Assembly (NCBI GenBank): GCA_002392325.1
Contig: DGGS01000039.1
Span: 1-19,680, forward strand
DNA: 19,680 bases
Direction: 5' to 3'
Origin: Bacteroidales bacterium UBA3868
GTDB lineage: Bacteria; Bacteroidota; Bacteroidia; Bacteroidales; WCHB1-69
Below the pieces are notes generated by a model that saw only the letters and a program-made list of their open reading frames with translations, did no database searches and was not told the origin of the DNA. A program made the position numbers and the translations under genes. The stretch's first letter is position 1. Each line of letters begins with the position of its first letter. This document shows, one piece after another, positions 7,527 to 16,396 of this stretch.

Positions 7527-7934
7527 TTACGGGATTTGAACGGGTTGGAACCGTTGTTTCAGCATTTCAACCACCTCCCAGTCGGCGGGCAGCCATTGCA
7601 CGGAGTCGAGTTCGCTGGGGGCGAGCCAGCGGGCGGCTTCGTGCTCGAGGAGGGTGAGCGAGCCGCTCTCCACCGTGCAGAGGAAGCAGTGCATGGTGAG
7701 GTGAAACTTGGGGTAATCCCACTCGATGGTGTGCAGCAGTTCCCCAACGGTGATGCGGGTTTCCAGTTCCTCCCATATCTCGCGCTTGACAGCATCCTCA
7801 GGCGTCTCGTCAGGTTCGATTTTGCCGCCGGGGAACTCCCACCAGTCTTTCCAGTCGCCTGCGCCCCGCTGGGTGGCGAAGATGCGGTTTTGAGAGTCGT
7901 GGATGATGGCGGCGGAAACGGTGATGTGTTTCAT
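7527..7934 (-). CDS. Nudix hydrolase, MutT-type
   Basis: A 135-residue Nudix protein similar to MutT, which hydrolyses oxidised nucleoside triphosphates such as 8-oxo-dGTP to the monophosphate so that they are not built into DNA. The Nudix box runs G37-x5-E43-x7-R51-E-I-x-E55-E56; its usual Gly two residues after the last Glu is Glu58 here, a change also seen in other MutT-like proteins. Before it, VSAAIIHDSQNRIFATQR and WWEFPGGK are typical of the MutT/YMFB branch. The start codon is 3 bases below the stop of the Pmp3 gene. Substrate specificity is inferred by family only; with vsr downstream, a nucleotide-quality or repair theme is possible. Confidence 0.9.
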   Translation of the reverse strand: MKHITVSAAIIHDSQNRIFATQRGAGDWKDWWEFPGGKIEPDETPEDAVKREIWEELETRITVGELLHTIEWDYPKFHLTMHCFLCTVESGSLTLLEHEAARWLAPSELDSVQWLPADWEVVEMLKQRFQPVQIP

Positions 7935-7937
7935 AGC

Positions 7938-8093
7938 TTATTCGTTCTTGTTAAGGATGACGAGTGCGGCGATAACGCCCGGCACCCATCCTGCCAAGGT
8001 GAGCAGAAAGACAATAAGCACTGACCCGCATCCGCGGTCGATGACGGCGAGAGGCGGGAAAAGGATAGCCAACAAAACTCTGATAAATGACAT
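7938..8093 (-). CDS. Pmp3/YqaE-family membrane proteolipid
   Basis: A 51-residue, very hydrophobic protein of the Pmp3/YqaE family (proteolipid membrane potential modulator). Two membrane-spanning helices are visible: RVLLAILFPPLAV (5-17) and SVLIVFLLTLAGWVPGVIAALVIL (24-47). The family hallmark LFPPLAV and the motif LAGWVPGVIAA are both present. The start is ATG at 8091-8093; the frame is open to 8120, but the upstream part would overlap the promoter box. The family responds to membrane stress in other organisms, but its mechanism is unclear. A tandem -7 box lies about 25 bases upstream, so this gene may begin the operon Pmp3-Nudix-isomerase-vsr. Confidence 0.9.
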   Translation of the reverse strand: MSFIRVLLAILFPPLAVIDRGCGSVLIVFLLTLAGWVPGVIAALVILNKNE

Positions 8094-8117
8094 AGGTGTA
8101 GATTTTAAAAACAACCG

Positions 8118-8133
8118 CAAAAGTACAAAAATA
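8118..8133 (-). promoter_or_regulatory. Tandem -7 boxes upstream of the Pmp3 gene
   Basis: The minus strand reads TATTTTTG (8133-8126) followed directly by TACTTTTG (8125-8118), both matching TAnnTTTG. They lie between the Pmp3 start (8093) and the stop of the macro-like gene (8143). This suggests that a separate transcript begins here. Confidence 0.5.
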
Positions 8134-8142
8134 CGCTCTTCA

Positions 8143-8523
8143 TTACCAACCTTCTGGCAGGACTATATTTTCCACGCCATGCGCCTCAGCGAACAGCGGC
8201 GCAATTTCCTCGTCTGTGAATCCGGCGATGCCACAGCCGATGCGGGTAACGAGGAAGGTAAGTTTGGGGTGATCCTTCGCAAAGGCGATAAACTCATCCA
8301 CATACGGGCGGATGGTCTCCACGCCGCCCTGCATCGTGGGGATGGCGTAACTTTGCCCTTGCAAACCGACACCCTGTCCCATAACAGCGCCAAAATTACG
8401 GTAGGCGACGCGTGCCGCACCGCCGCCGTGCTTGCCTTGCAGGTTACTGCCGAAGACAAAAATCTCGTCCGGTTGCAGTTCGGTGATAAACTCCGGTGTG
8501 GTTCTTTTCTGTTCCATATTCAT
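8143..8523 (-). CDS. Macro-domain-like protein, function unknown
   Basis: A 126-residue protein resembling small bacterial and phage-related proteins with a macro-like (ADP-ribose-binding) fold. The N-terminal region has DEIFVFGSNLQGKHGGGAA (19-37), where the FGSN and glycine-rich loop look like a nucleotide-binding strand-loop. QGQSYAIPT (55-63) and a C-terminal segment, LTFLVTRIGCGIAGF, resemble conserved strands of that fold. No catalytic activity can be assigned. ATG at 8521-8523 is used; ATG at 8515-8517 is equally possible. It lies 6 bases below the TSCPD gene and is probably co-transcribed with it. Confidence 0.82.
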   Translation of the reverse strand: MNMEQKRTTPEFITELQPDEIFVFGSNLQGKHGGGAARVAYRNFGAVMGQGVGLQGQSYAIPTMQGGVETIRPYVDEFIAFAKDHPKLTFLVTRIGCGIAGFTDEEIAPLFAEAHGVENIVLPEGW

Positions 8524-8529
8524 TTTATT

Positions 8530-8790
8530 TTATTCTTTGCGACTTTTCAGCTGTTCCAGTGCGCGGCAGAGCTGGTCGGGGCAGGAAGTGGGTTTGCCGC
8601 CGCAGCGGATACCGTTGAGTTTTTGGATGACATCGTCGATTTTCTGGCCGGTGACCAGCCGGCAGATGCCCTGGAGGTTTCCGTCGCATCCGCCCATGAA
8701 GAAGACCTGCTGCACAACGCCCTCGTCATCGACCGTCACATCGATGAACTGCGAGCAGGTGCCTTGGGTTTTGTAGAGGGTGTGGGGCAT
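8530..8790 (-). CDS. TSCPD-domain protein (TIGR03905-type)
   Basis: An 86-residue protein of the TSCPD family, whose domain is also found at the C-terminus of some class II (adenosylcobalamin-dependent) ribonucleotide reductases. The stand-alone form has no proven role. Signature parts are GTCSQFIDV (10-18), FMGGCDGNLQGI (31-42) and the name-giving TSCPDQL (68-74). Cys12, Cys35, Cys43, Cys63, Cys70 and Cys75 suggest metal binding or redox chemistry (inference). It is the first gene of the minus-strand group between the defence operon and vsr. Confidence 0.9.
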   Translation of the reverse strand: MPHTLYKTQGTCSQFIDVTVDDEGVVQQVFFMGGCDGNLQGICRLVTGQKIDDVIQKLNGIRCGGKPTSCPDQLCRALEQLKSRKE

Positions 8791-8965
8791 AATGGTATTG
8801 TTTTTCAGTTAAAGATAAACTAATTAAATTTACAACATAGAATTAGTATATAATACCCATATTAATTGGGAACAATAGATTTTTCACTTTCTTTCATAAA
8901 AAACAACTATATGCTAATTGAGCTGTTTTTCAAACAATTCGTCATACTCATTTATCTTCGTATTA

Positions 8966-11113
8966 TTAATTTGTAGGAATAATATAATCCGTTTTTTCAT
9001 CTAATCTTTTAAATATCTGAACAAGATGTTTGACTTGGCGGTCTGTCAAATTACCCTTAGCCACACTAAGCGCACATATGCGCACACACTCCCTGTCTGC
9101 TCCAGATAAGAGGTTTAGCCTATCCATATCTTTGTATACACGATTTAAGTAGTCGGTTCCCAAGGTCATGAACCTAGCCCACATATCTGTGGCCATATTG
9201 AAACGAGTTTGGCGCTCTTGTATTTTAGCTTCCTCTTTTTCGAATGAACTATCTACTGCATCTTTAATGAAATCGTCTGTTAGAGTTAGTGGCTCTTCAA
9301 GGTATTTCTTCCATGTTTCCTCTTTAATTGCGTAGGTACGTTCGTTACCCTTGTTACTTATTTTTTGCAGGAAATCCATTGTTATCGGAGCCACCAATTC
9401 TGCCTGACGTGCCAAGGATGGATAAATATCTTGCGTCTTCCATATACGTTTCCAGTCTATCTCCTTTCCTTTAGGAAGCGTAACTATTATCTTAGCGATT
9501 GTATATGGCACGTACATGGCTTTATAACCACCAGTTGGATACCAATCAGCATTATTGATAATTTTGTCGAGCTTATCGTAGATAATCTTTACAGCCACCA
9601 TTTTTCTAAAGAAATAGCTATTGATAGCTGCCGGATTCGATTTCTTTAATTCTACTATCTTATTCGAGAATAATTCCCAGTTATTAACAGGACCTTTACA
9701 TACACTATATGGCAACAATTCGACTGTATTGAAATAGACACCCAATTTCTCTTTCGTGATGACTTGGTTTTTGGGATGCAACTTCAACCATTGGTTGCGT
9801 TTACTCTTAGTCATGTTAAATGTAGCTTGCTCATGTCGATGAGCAGAACGTTCGTAGAACCAAAATGTTCCATTAACTTCACCCGGTTTGGGAGGTGTCT
9901 GGTTTTCAATCAATAACGACAAACGTTCCATATCGCGATGGAATGGATCATTAGAGAAAAAGTCTGCTTCTTTAGTTGGATTCTGCCAGTTCGTACTACG
10001 TGCTATCTTTTGAACGAGGTCATTATATTCATCTTTTCTTTGCTGAAGCAATTCCGGATCTTCTATCTCATCCAAATTGAAATTGAGGACGGTTAACTTC
10101 ATTGGCACATAGATCTTTTCAAGATTTCCTTCAGGAGCCTCACCTTTGATATAGGCGTTACAAAGGGATACGGTTGTTTGACCACCATTCACAATTTGGA
10201 ACCCATCAAATGATGTGATATAGTGTTCATCTGGAGAAAGCGTGACAGAGTTTGCTACTACAGCAATACCGTTATTGTAAGTAAAGAAGCGCTCAGGCTC
10301 TTTACTGATGATGGTGCTTCTAATAGCCTTGTTGACCTTTCCTTTTGCGCTCAGGAAGCATCTAATGTTACCCTCTAAGAGTTGGCTTTGGAATTTTTTG
10401 AATAGTTTTGCCAGCATTAGACCCGGTACAATACCCATGTAGGACTCAAATTGATTGGATTGAGATATGTGTGCCTTTAGACATTGGACACCATCTATAC
10501 CCCATTCTTTACAATCAATCAGGATGCGTTCACTTTGTGAACTACGGAAATTATCGTAGAAGCGTTCGAGTGTCCAAACTTGCAAGATAGCTGGACGGCC
10601 GAGCAATAATTCTTGCTCCAGATTCTTTACACGTGAAGAAAGCGTTTTGTTCGTAACGATATAGAAACGGAAAGCCGTAATCTCGGTTGTTTCCATATTC
10701 TTGCCTATCTTGCTACGAAACTCATTTGCAATATCTATTATCTGGTCTGACTCATCACTTGCAGCCCTTGAAATAAGACCCTCTGCTGCGTCCTGAATAA
10801 AATATTGCATTTTATTGTACAGAACACGAATATCTTCATTCGTTAACGCTCCTGCATCTTGACTATCGACAAAGTCGGTAATAAGCAATTGGATTGTTGA
10901 GTCTGCTTCTCCATAAGCATACGCATGAAAACCTAAGTTACGATTTCTCGACTTTAGGTTGCAACGGAACATAACGGGGTCAATCAATACCTCATTCTTC
11001 ACAAGCAAATCTAATGCTTCTTCTATGAATTGTTCTTGATTGAGATTTCCGTTTATCTGTGCGTTATTCCGCAGTTGCGATAGGAATTCTTCACGATATT
11101 CTTCGAGGGTCAT
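8966..11113 (-). CDS. AIPR-family (abortive phage resistance) protein
   Basis: A 715-residue protein of the AIPR family (PF10592), linked to phage resistance and found beside restriction and Z1-type genes. The most conserved family block lies at about residues 225-320. It includes MGIVPGLMLAKLFKKF (226-241), a basic stretch near KGKVNKAIRSTI (257-268), FFTYNNGIAVVA (276-287) and DGFQIVNGGQTTVSL (303-317). The FTYNNGI and IVNGGQTT motifs are typical of AIPR. No signal peptide or TM segment is seen. The biochemical function of the family is not settled; a role as nuclease or target-recognition subunit is only possible. It is the last gene of the six-gene operon, 8 bases after the nuclease gene. 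No strong terminator is visible in the 175-base gap to the next gene. Codon use is AT-rich, unlike the flanking genes. Confidence 0.92.
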   Translation of the reverse strand: MTLEEYREEFLSQLRNNAQINGNLNQEQFIEEALDLLVKNEVLIDPVMFRCNLKSRNRNLGFHAYAYGEADSTIQLLITDFVDSQDAGALTNEDIRVLYNKMQYFIQDAAEGLISRAASDESDQIIDIANEFRSKIGKNMETTEITAFRFYIVTNKTLSSRVKNLEQELLLGRPAILQVWTLERFYDNFRSSQSERILIDCKEWGIDGVQCLKAHISQSNQFESYMGIVPGLMLAKLFKKFQSQLLEGNIRCFLSAKGKVNKAIRSTIISKEPERFFTYNNGIAVVANSVTLSPDEHYITSFDGFQIVNGGQTTVSLCNAYIKGEAPEGNLEKIYVPMKLTVLNFNLDEIEDPELLQQRKDEYNDLVQKIARSTNWQNPTKEADFFSNDPFHRDMERLSLLIENQTPPKPGEVNGTFWFYERSAHRHEQATFNMTKSKRNQWLKLHPKNQVITKEKLGVYFNTVELLPYSVCKGPVNNWELFSNKIVELKKSNPAAINSYFFRKMVAVKIIYDKLDKIINNADWYPTGGYKAMYVPYTIAKIIVTLPKGKEIDWKRIWKTQDIYPSLARQAELVAPITMDFLQKISNKGNERTYAIKEETWKKYLEEPLTLTDDFIKDAVDSSFEKEEAKIQERQTRFNMATDMWARFMTLGTDYLNRVYKDMDRLNLLSGADRECVRICALSVAKGNLTDRQVKHLVQIFKRLDEKTDYIIPTN

Positions 11114-11121
11114 AGTAGTAG

Positions 11122-12036
11122 TTATTTCTTATAAGGTAATATTTCTGCCAATATCAGGTCAAAGCTTGCTTTCGCAATAGCAGCCGGTATGTTGGTACGG
11201 CTAATACGCGGGAAGGTGTCATTTACGCGGTATTCATCTGTTGCACGTAGTTCATACACAAACTCATCATACTTGGGATGATATGCGTAGTTGTAGTCCT
11301 TTAATTTCGACAGAAGGATATCCTTGTCGCTAACGGATTGCACTTTCTTAAGAACGGACGCAACAAGTTTGTTGAGCGAGATACCTTTGTATTCTTCAGC
11401 CATGCGCTCTAATTGGAATACGACCAGACTTCCTTCGATGGGACTATCCAGTTGTTCGATAGAAGATATATGAACGGTATCCTTACCGAAATCAATTGTC
11501 TTGACTTCAAACCACTCTTGATCAAACGCAAAATCTTTACGTGTCTTCTCGGCTCCGCTCCATGAACTGATAGCTTTGGTTGTACTCATTCTTGGGAATA
11601 GGTGCTCGCTTAGGAATAACAGTTCTCCTATTAAGCCCTTTATTTCTGCTTCGGAGAGGAAATCCGAACTGGAGCGGAACATTTTCTGCATGATGAAGTA
11701 CACCTCGCAGATGGCGTGGTAGGCATCTTGATTGGAGAGGCTGGATTGAGCGGTAGCATCAATTAGGGAGTTGAGGAAATCGCAGAACGGGTGCAGTAGT
11801 TTGTTGTCCAATAGCGAAAACTCGATGGATTTTGAACCATCGGTATTGTTGTAATGAACGATGTCGATAACGACAGAGGAATGTATTTTGCGATTAATCA
11901 CAAACTTTCCTTTGAACTCAATTGCATTACGTCCTTTCTCGTCCTTGCCGTAATACAAGTTGACAGGGTGCGTGTCACCTACGCGTTTCCACGAGTTTGA
12001 GCCTGACGCTAAATTGAAGTCGTATTCCGTAATCAT
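11122..12036 (-). CDS. PD-(D/E)XK motif nuclease, DUF4420-type
   Basis: A 304-residue predicted nuclease of the PD-(D/E)XK superfamily (DUF4420/PF14390 type) that occurs in Z1-linked restriction-like loci. The catalytic core is visible as a helix with GLIGELLFL (Glu138), then KDFAF (Asp168), then WFEVKT with Glu177 and Lys179, the D...E-x-K signature. The N-terminal half (1-120) has beta-rich character and no recognisable domain; it may bind DNA or a partner. In the operon it sits 12 bases after the Z1 gene and 8 bases before the AIPR gene. It is the most likely DNA-cutting subunit of the system; cleavage site and dependence on methylation are unknown. Confidence 0.88.
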   Translation of the reverse strand: MITEYDFNLASGSNSWKRVGDTHPVNLYYGKDEKGRNAIEFKGKFVINRKIHSSVVIDIVHYNNTDGSKSIEFSLLDNKLLHPFCDFLNSLIDATAQSSLSNQDAYHAICEVYFIMQKMFRSSSDFLSEAEIKGLIGELLFLSEHLFPRMSTTKAISSWSGAEKTRKDFAFDQEWFEVKTIDFGKDTVHISSIEQLDSPIEGSLVVFQLERMAEEYKGISLNKLVASVLKKVQSVSDKDILLSKLKDYNYAYHPKYDEFVYELRATDEYRVNDTFPRISRTNIPAAIAKASFDLILAEILPYKK

Positions 12037-12048
12037 AGCTGTATTATT

Positions 12049-14907
12049 TTATTCGTCTTCATCAGTATCGAGAAGACCATCATTATTCTGGTAAACTACA
12101 TTTGTATAGTAAGAGCGATTATCCGATTCGTGACCGAATCCAGGAATGCCTATTGCGTAACCAATAATCGGGTCTTTCCCTATTGCATTAAGATAATCTC
12201 CAAGGAGTCCTATTTCTGCTTTATCTGTATCAGAAGGACGGACCGGATAAATGAATAGTACCGGATTTCGTTCTACGTATTTAAACCATGTGCAGCGGTT
12301 AACCTTTTGTGCTATCAAGGGATTTATTCTTGATTCTTTAACTCTGTAATCCTCCACAACAGCCTTCGGGTTTGGGAGGCCGATAGATCCATCGTTATTA
12401 CCACTTACTACACCCTGTTGCGTGAACGCAAATGCTTCTCCATCTCCACGAACTGTGATAATACGAGTGGAGGCTTTAATCTTAATAGACTCATCAGGGA
12501 ACATGCCCTCAATTTCATCGCCAGTACCTCCAACGATTGCTACATCCCAGTTCTGCAATTCCGTTAAATTACCTGCGATAAAGGATGATATGCGCGTCCT
12601 ATTGAATTTGAGGTTTTTATCGGATGTGTGAATTCTACTCAAAAAGTCTACTACATGATCTGCACTTATATCCCGCATTATATAGGAAGCACGTGACTTG
12701 ACTTTCTCCAGAGAAGCACCTTGTTCGGAAAGCTCTCTAATCCAGCGTTTTGTTTCATCCAGATTGATAGTATTATCCTGTACAAGAGTACTGAAATATG
12801 GAGTTTCAAACACATTCCCCCAATAGGTGGTACGCACTTCACATTTCCCGGCTTTACGCATTTTATTGCGAGCCGTAATTTCAAGGGCTGTATCATCACG
12901 ACGAATACGGAGTCCGAATTGTTCCGGAGTAAGTTCCAGCGAGTTCATGTGAGCCAATTCGGATTTAAGTTCATCTGTTGCTTCAGCAATCTCACGATAC
13001 CAGTTAGCACTTGTGTTGGTTATCCATATACGACATACTTTGTCATAGTGCGGACGGTATCCGAACCAGCGTCCCATCTGCATGAGCACATCGTAAGTGC
13101 ATGTGTTGCGATAGAAATAACTAGTCGTTAACCCTTTAAGTGTAAGACCACGAGATAGCGCCATACCACCAACTGCTATGATTCGCCATGATGGGTTCTT
13201 CTTGTAGTTCGGTGTATCTTCACGAGACTCTTTAGAGCCGTTCACTACAATCACACGAATGCCCTTAGTCTCTTTCTCGGAATCCCATTTGAGAAGCGCT
13301 TCTCTTTGTCCGACCTGCTCCCATGTGTAGCCACAATTGGAATAGTGCTTATCAAAGAGACGATGTAATTCGTCATATAGCGGATTGCCCACATTTCGTG
13401 CTTGATCCTTGCTGAAGTTAACGCGTATCTCTTTATAGTCTGCACCTACCAGTTCTGCTATTTGATTTTTAAGATAGGAATGTACATTGATGTATTTCGA
13501 GATATTTACCAGCATAGTACGAGGCGCATCAAACTGCTTCTCGTCTAAATCGCGAATGGTATTGGCGAGATAGAAACATCTAATTGCTTCAATTAGCGAT
13601 TTGGGTAGTTGACCGCGCCAATCCTTTTTATGCTTATAGTAGATAGGACCGTTTATTATTTGCTCCTCTGTAAATTCGCGAAGTTCCGTTGGTTTCGGTT
13701 CTTTAATATCGCGAATATAGGTCTTGTCTATCATGTAAGAGCAATTGCCGTATGTTGGGTGCTCTTCTGATGGAGTACCGAAGATACGTTGAGCTCCAAT
13801 ATAAGGAGCAGGTGTAGGCAGAACGTATATGAAATCTTTCGGGAAAAGGTCAGCAGCCACCATGTCTTCATCTGTATCCGGGTTGATGAAGATGTTTGCA
13901 TAAGGTGTAGCTGTGAAACCAACATAGTTGGAGTTCATAAAGATCTCACATATCTCACGTATTCTTTTATTAGTAGCCGTAGGATCGATTGTACTATCTT
14001 TGGTGTTGATAGATGCGTTATCCGCCTCGTCATCAATTAGCAACAACGAGTACGGTAATTTGCCATCTTCATTCAGTTGTTGGTTAGGTCCTGTCAGCCA
14101 ATCACGCAAGTGGGTTAAGACCGGAACATTCTTCTTGACTACGAACAAGACAAGGGATTTGTGAGAACCGATAGAGGTCATGGATTTTGCCCTTGAGATA
14201 TTGAAGTCGTCCTCATATAGAGTAAAGGTAGTGACTTTGTTTTCCCAACCGGATAACTTACCCACGCCCACCTTGGATTGTTGGTTGTTTTTGAAGTTAT
14301 CTGTTCGTATCGTAAGACCGACTATGTCTTCCTCTATACGCTCCTGCGTTTGCTGACGAAGCGTTTCTGTAGTTCCTGCCAATAGGATTACGACTTTCAT
14401 CCCGGCATCGGCAGCTTTGCATATGAGACCGGAATAGGTGCTTGTCTTACCAGATTGCACATCTCCTAAAACTAGTCCGTAACGTTTCCGTTGATTAGTA
14501 AGTTCCTCTTGTGGGTTGCCCAAACAATTCATGAGTGCAGGAAGCGTTTTATCTCCGAGTAAATCTAATGATGCTCGATCAAGGTCTCCTTTCTCTGCAT
14601 GATACGCGCTAAATAAATCCCAGAAATATTCCTCTTTAGGTTTGTTCTTTGTGTACCATGTGTTATCAAACGGTTCGTCGCTTATAATAGCATATCCATC
14701 ATGATCGTGCTGGACGAATATATAATTCTCCAAATAATCTACCAATTCCTTCTTGTCTGTTTCTGTTGGTTCCCACTTCTTTAAGAAGAAGAGTTGGAAC
14801 TCAACAAACTTAGCCAAATCTTCTTTAGAAATGGATATAGCAGATTTCTGCGATTCGAGTGTTTTACGAAGCGTTTTCTTCGCCTCTTCTAATTCGGCTA
14901 ACGTCAT
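12049..14907 (-). CDS. Z1-domain superfamily 2 helicase-like ATPase
   Basis: A 952-residue protein with a Z1 domain (PF10593) fused to SF2 helicase-type motor motifs. Walker A is GDVQSGKT (148-155), Walker B/DEAD-like IDDEAD (291-296), motif III-like VGFTATPYAN (329-338). In the second half come the Z1-specific GGMALSRGLTL (580-590) and the motif VI-like QMGRWFGYR (610-618), which holds the arginine finger. The N-terminal 140 residues and C-terminal 320 residues have no recognised domain. Z1 proteins are linked in operons with GHKL ATPases, m5C methyltransferases and nucleases, and are predicted to move along or remodel DNA. The start overlaps the ATPase stop by 4 bases (ATGA), showing translational coupling. 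Confidence 0.94.
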   Translation of the reverse strand: MTLAELEEAKKTLRKTLESQKSAISISKEDLAKFVEFQLFFLKKWEPTETDKKELVDYLENYIFVQHDHDGYAIISDEPFDNTWYTKNKPKEEYFWDLFSAYHAEKGDLDRASLDLLGDKTLPALMNCLGNPQEELTNQRKRYGLVLGDVQSGKTSTYSGLICKAADAGMKVVILLAGTTETLRQQTQERIEEDIVGLTIRTDNFKNNQQSKVGVGKLSGWENKVTTFTLYEDDFNISRAKSMTSIGSHKSLVLFVVKKNVPVLTHLRDWLTGPNQQLNEDGKLPYSLLLIDDEADNASINTKDSTIDPTATNKRIREICEIFMNSNYVGFTATPYANIFINPDTDEDMVAADLFPKDFIYVLPTPAPYIGAQRIFGTPSEEHPTYGNCSYMIDKTYIRDIKEPKPTELREFTEEQIINGPIYYKHKKDWRGQLPKSLIEAIRCFYLANTIRDLDEKQFDAPRTMLVNISKYINVHSYLKNQIAELVGADYKEIRVNFSKDQARNVGNPLYDELHRLFDKHYSNCGYTWEQVGQREALLKWDSEKETKGIRVIVVNGSKESREDTPNYKKNPSWRIIAVGGMALSRGLTLKGLTTSYFYRNTCTYDVLMQMGRWFGYRPHYDKVCRIWITNTSANWYREIAEATDELKSELAHMNSLELTPEQFGLRIRRDDTALEITARNKMRKAGKCEVRTTYWGNVFETPYFSTLVQDNTINLDETKRWIRELSEQGASLEKVKSRASYIMRDISADHVVDFLSRIHTSDKNLKFNRTRISSFIAGNLTELQNWDVAIVGGTGDEIEGMFPDESIKIKASTRIITVRGDGEAFAFTQQGVVSGNNDGSIGLPNPKAVVEDYRVKESRINPLIAQKVNRCTWFKYVERNPVLFIYPVRPSDTDKAEIGLLGDYLNAIGKDPIIGYAIGIPGFGHESDNRSYYTNVVYQNNDGLLDTDEDE

Positions 14908-16394
14908 AATGAATATCTCTTGTTGATTTTCTTTTTCAAATCATCATTGTCCTTGAATTGCTCGCAGGACAACACCATATTAACGGCCTCTTGTAGTGGC
15001 GTTCCCTTGATTAGTGCCCATTCGATAGCCATAGTCGCTTGTTCGTACAAGTCGTTCAGTTTATCCACGCTCTCCTCAGAACGATCAATATGGTTTTCGT
15101 CGTGATCAAGGTGTAACTGGTGTATTGGCAGATGTGATTCAATCTGCTGCAACATCATTTCAACAGCCGTTTTTTGCTCGTCATTCAATAGATCTAAAAC
15201 GCCATGAATAAAGGTATTGTTACGATTGACCTTGTACGAATAATAGCCTTCACGAGCTTCGAGACGATCCCATACATACACTTCCTTTTCTTTGGGGTCT
15301 GTTACGGCACGTCCTCTAAATTTTGTTTGACGAGTTGATTTCGCGATAAGTCTTCCAATGGTTTTCTCCAGCAGTTTTGCAAGTTCCGTCGGTATCTCCG
15401 CATTACGCTTCATAACATCAACTTTCCAGATGTCATCCATGCAATTTGGGATATCTACCTTTACGCGCGCGTATTTGGATACTTCATGACGAGGTGTTCC
15501 AAACCATGTGCCGTAGCGTATAAGACGACGACCGCGATAGATGTAGAAGCCTTGCATCTTACTCATCTTTTCCGCACCACCAATCAAGTGGAGTTCAGCC
15601 TCGGACATTTCTGTAACGAACGGCAATTTGTAGGGAGTTATTTGAATAATATGCTCTTTGCCGTTGGAGTCAGTTAGGGGTTGTGGAATGGTTCCCCATG
15701 AACAATCAGAACGATTTACCAAGAATGGGTCAAGTGGTTCTAATTCCTGATAGTTAACATAGATTTTAAGACCATCTTCCGACATGAAACGATGATATAT
15801 GAGTGGAAGGCGATCCAATAAGTTGTCGCGATTACGTGTGAGAGCTTCATAAAGACGACCTCCGGAGGATTTAAACATTCCATCAAAGTCTTCCCATAGC
15901 ACTAATGTACCGTGCTCTAATCCTGCTATTTCGCTATAACAATACAGTTGACTTATTTCATAAGGATCCAATTCAAGTACAGACCAATCACTCCGTTGCC
16001 CTTGGCTTGTTATCTCATCATAATCCCAACGATATGCACTCATCCTTCCTTCTTTCTTGCTGACAACTGTCATCTTGCGACATTGGGAGAGAGAAGCTGA
16101 TTTCATTCCCAATCCATAACGACCAAGGTCATTCTCTTCACGTTCTTTCTCGTTCGCCTGACTACCATAGCACATGGCACGGAAAAGTTCCTGATCGGAC
16201 ATACCACATCCATCATCCACGATACCTACGTAGATGTTATCCGGGTTGGTCGGAAACAGTAACTTGATATACGTACATCCTGCACTAATGCTATTGTCCA
16301 TTACATCTGCAACAGCATCCGAGAAAGAATAGCCCATGTGACGCATAGAACCCATGAGATATTTTGCTTTTGGTGGATTGGGTATTCTTTTCAT
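14904..16394 (-). CDS. MORC/MutL-like GHKL ATPase
   Basis: A 496-residue ATPase of the GHKL fold, closest by motif to the bacterial MutL/MORC-like proteins that sit in restriction-type loci. Motif I is SDAVADVMDNSISAG (25-39), with the metal-binding Asn34. The usual catalytic Glu of motif I (E-x-x-D-N) is Asp30 here. Motif II is DDGCGM (60-65), motif III the lid GRYGLGMKSAS (91-101). The following S5-like domain holds YIYRGRRLIRYGTW and the conserved end IWKVDVMKRNAEIP. The C-terminal tail from about residue 390 is helical and acidic. Such ATPases are thought to dimerise and clamp DNA on ATP binding. It starts 2 bases after the 229-residue gene and overlaps the Z1 gene by 4 bases. Confidence 0.93.
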   Translation of the reverse strand: MKRIPNPPKAKYLMGSMRHMGYSFSDAVADVMDNSISAGCTYIKLLFPTNPDNIYVGIVDDGCGMSDQELFRAMCYGSQANEKEREENDLGRYGLGMKSASLSQCRKMTVVSKKEGRMSAYRWDYDEITSQGQRSDWSVLELDPYEISQLYCYSEIAGLEHGTLVLWEDFDGMFKSSGGRLYEALTRNRDNLLDRLPLIYHRFMSEDGLKIYVNYQELEPLDPFLVNRSDCSWGTIPQPLTDSNGKEHIIQITPYKLPFVTEMSEAELHLIGGAEKMSKMQGFYIYRGRRLIRYGTWFGTPRHEVSKYARVKVDIPNCMDDIWKVDVMKRNAEIPTELAKLLEKTIGRLIAKSTRQTKFRGRAVTDPKEKEVYVWDRLEAREGYYSYKVNRNNTFIHGVLDLLNDEQKTAVEMMLQQIESHLPIHQLHLDHDENHIDRSEESVDKLNDLYEQATMAIEWALIKGTPLQEAVNMVLSCEQFKDNDDLKKKINKRYSL

Positions 16395-16396
16395 GG

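Noticed and set aside
7903..8823. Open plus-strand frame of 306 codons
   Set aside because: It is antisense to the Pmp3, macro-like and TSCPD genes, which have clear family signatures; the frame is a by-product of GC-rich codons.
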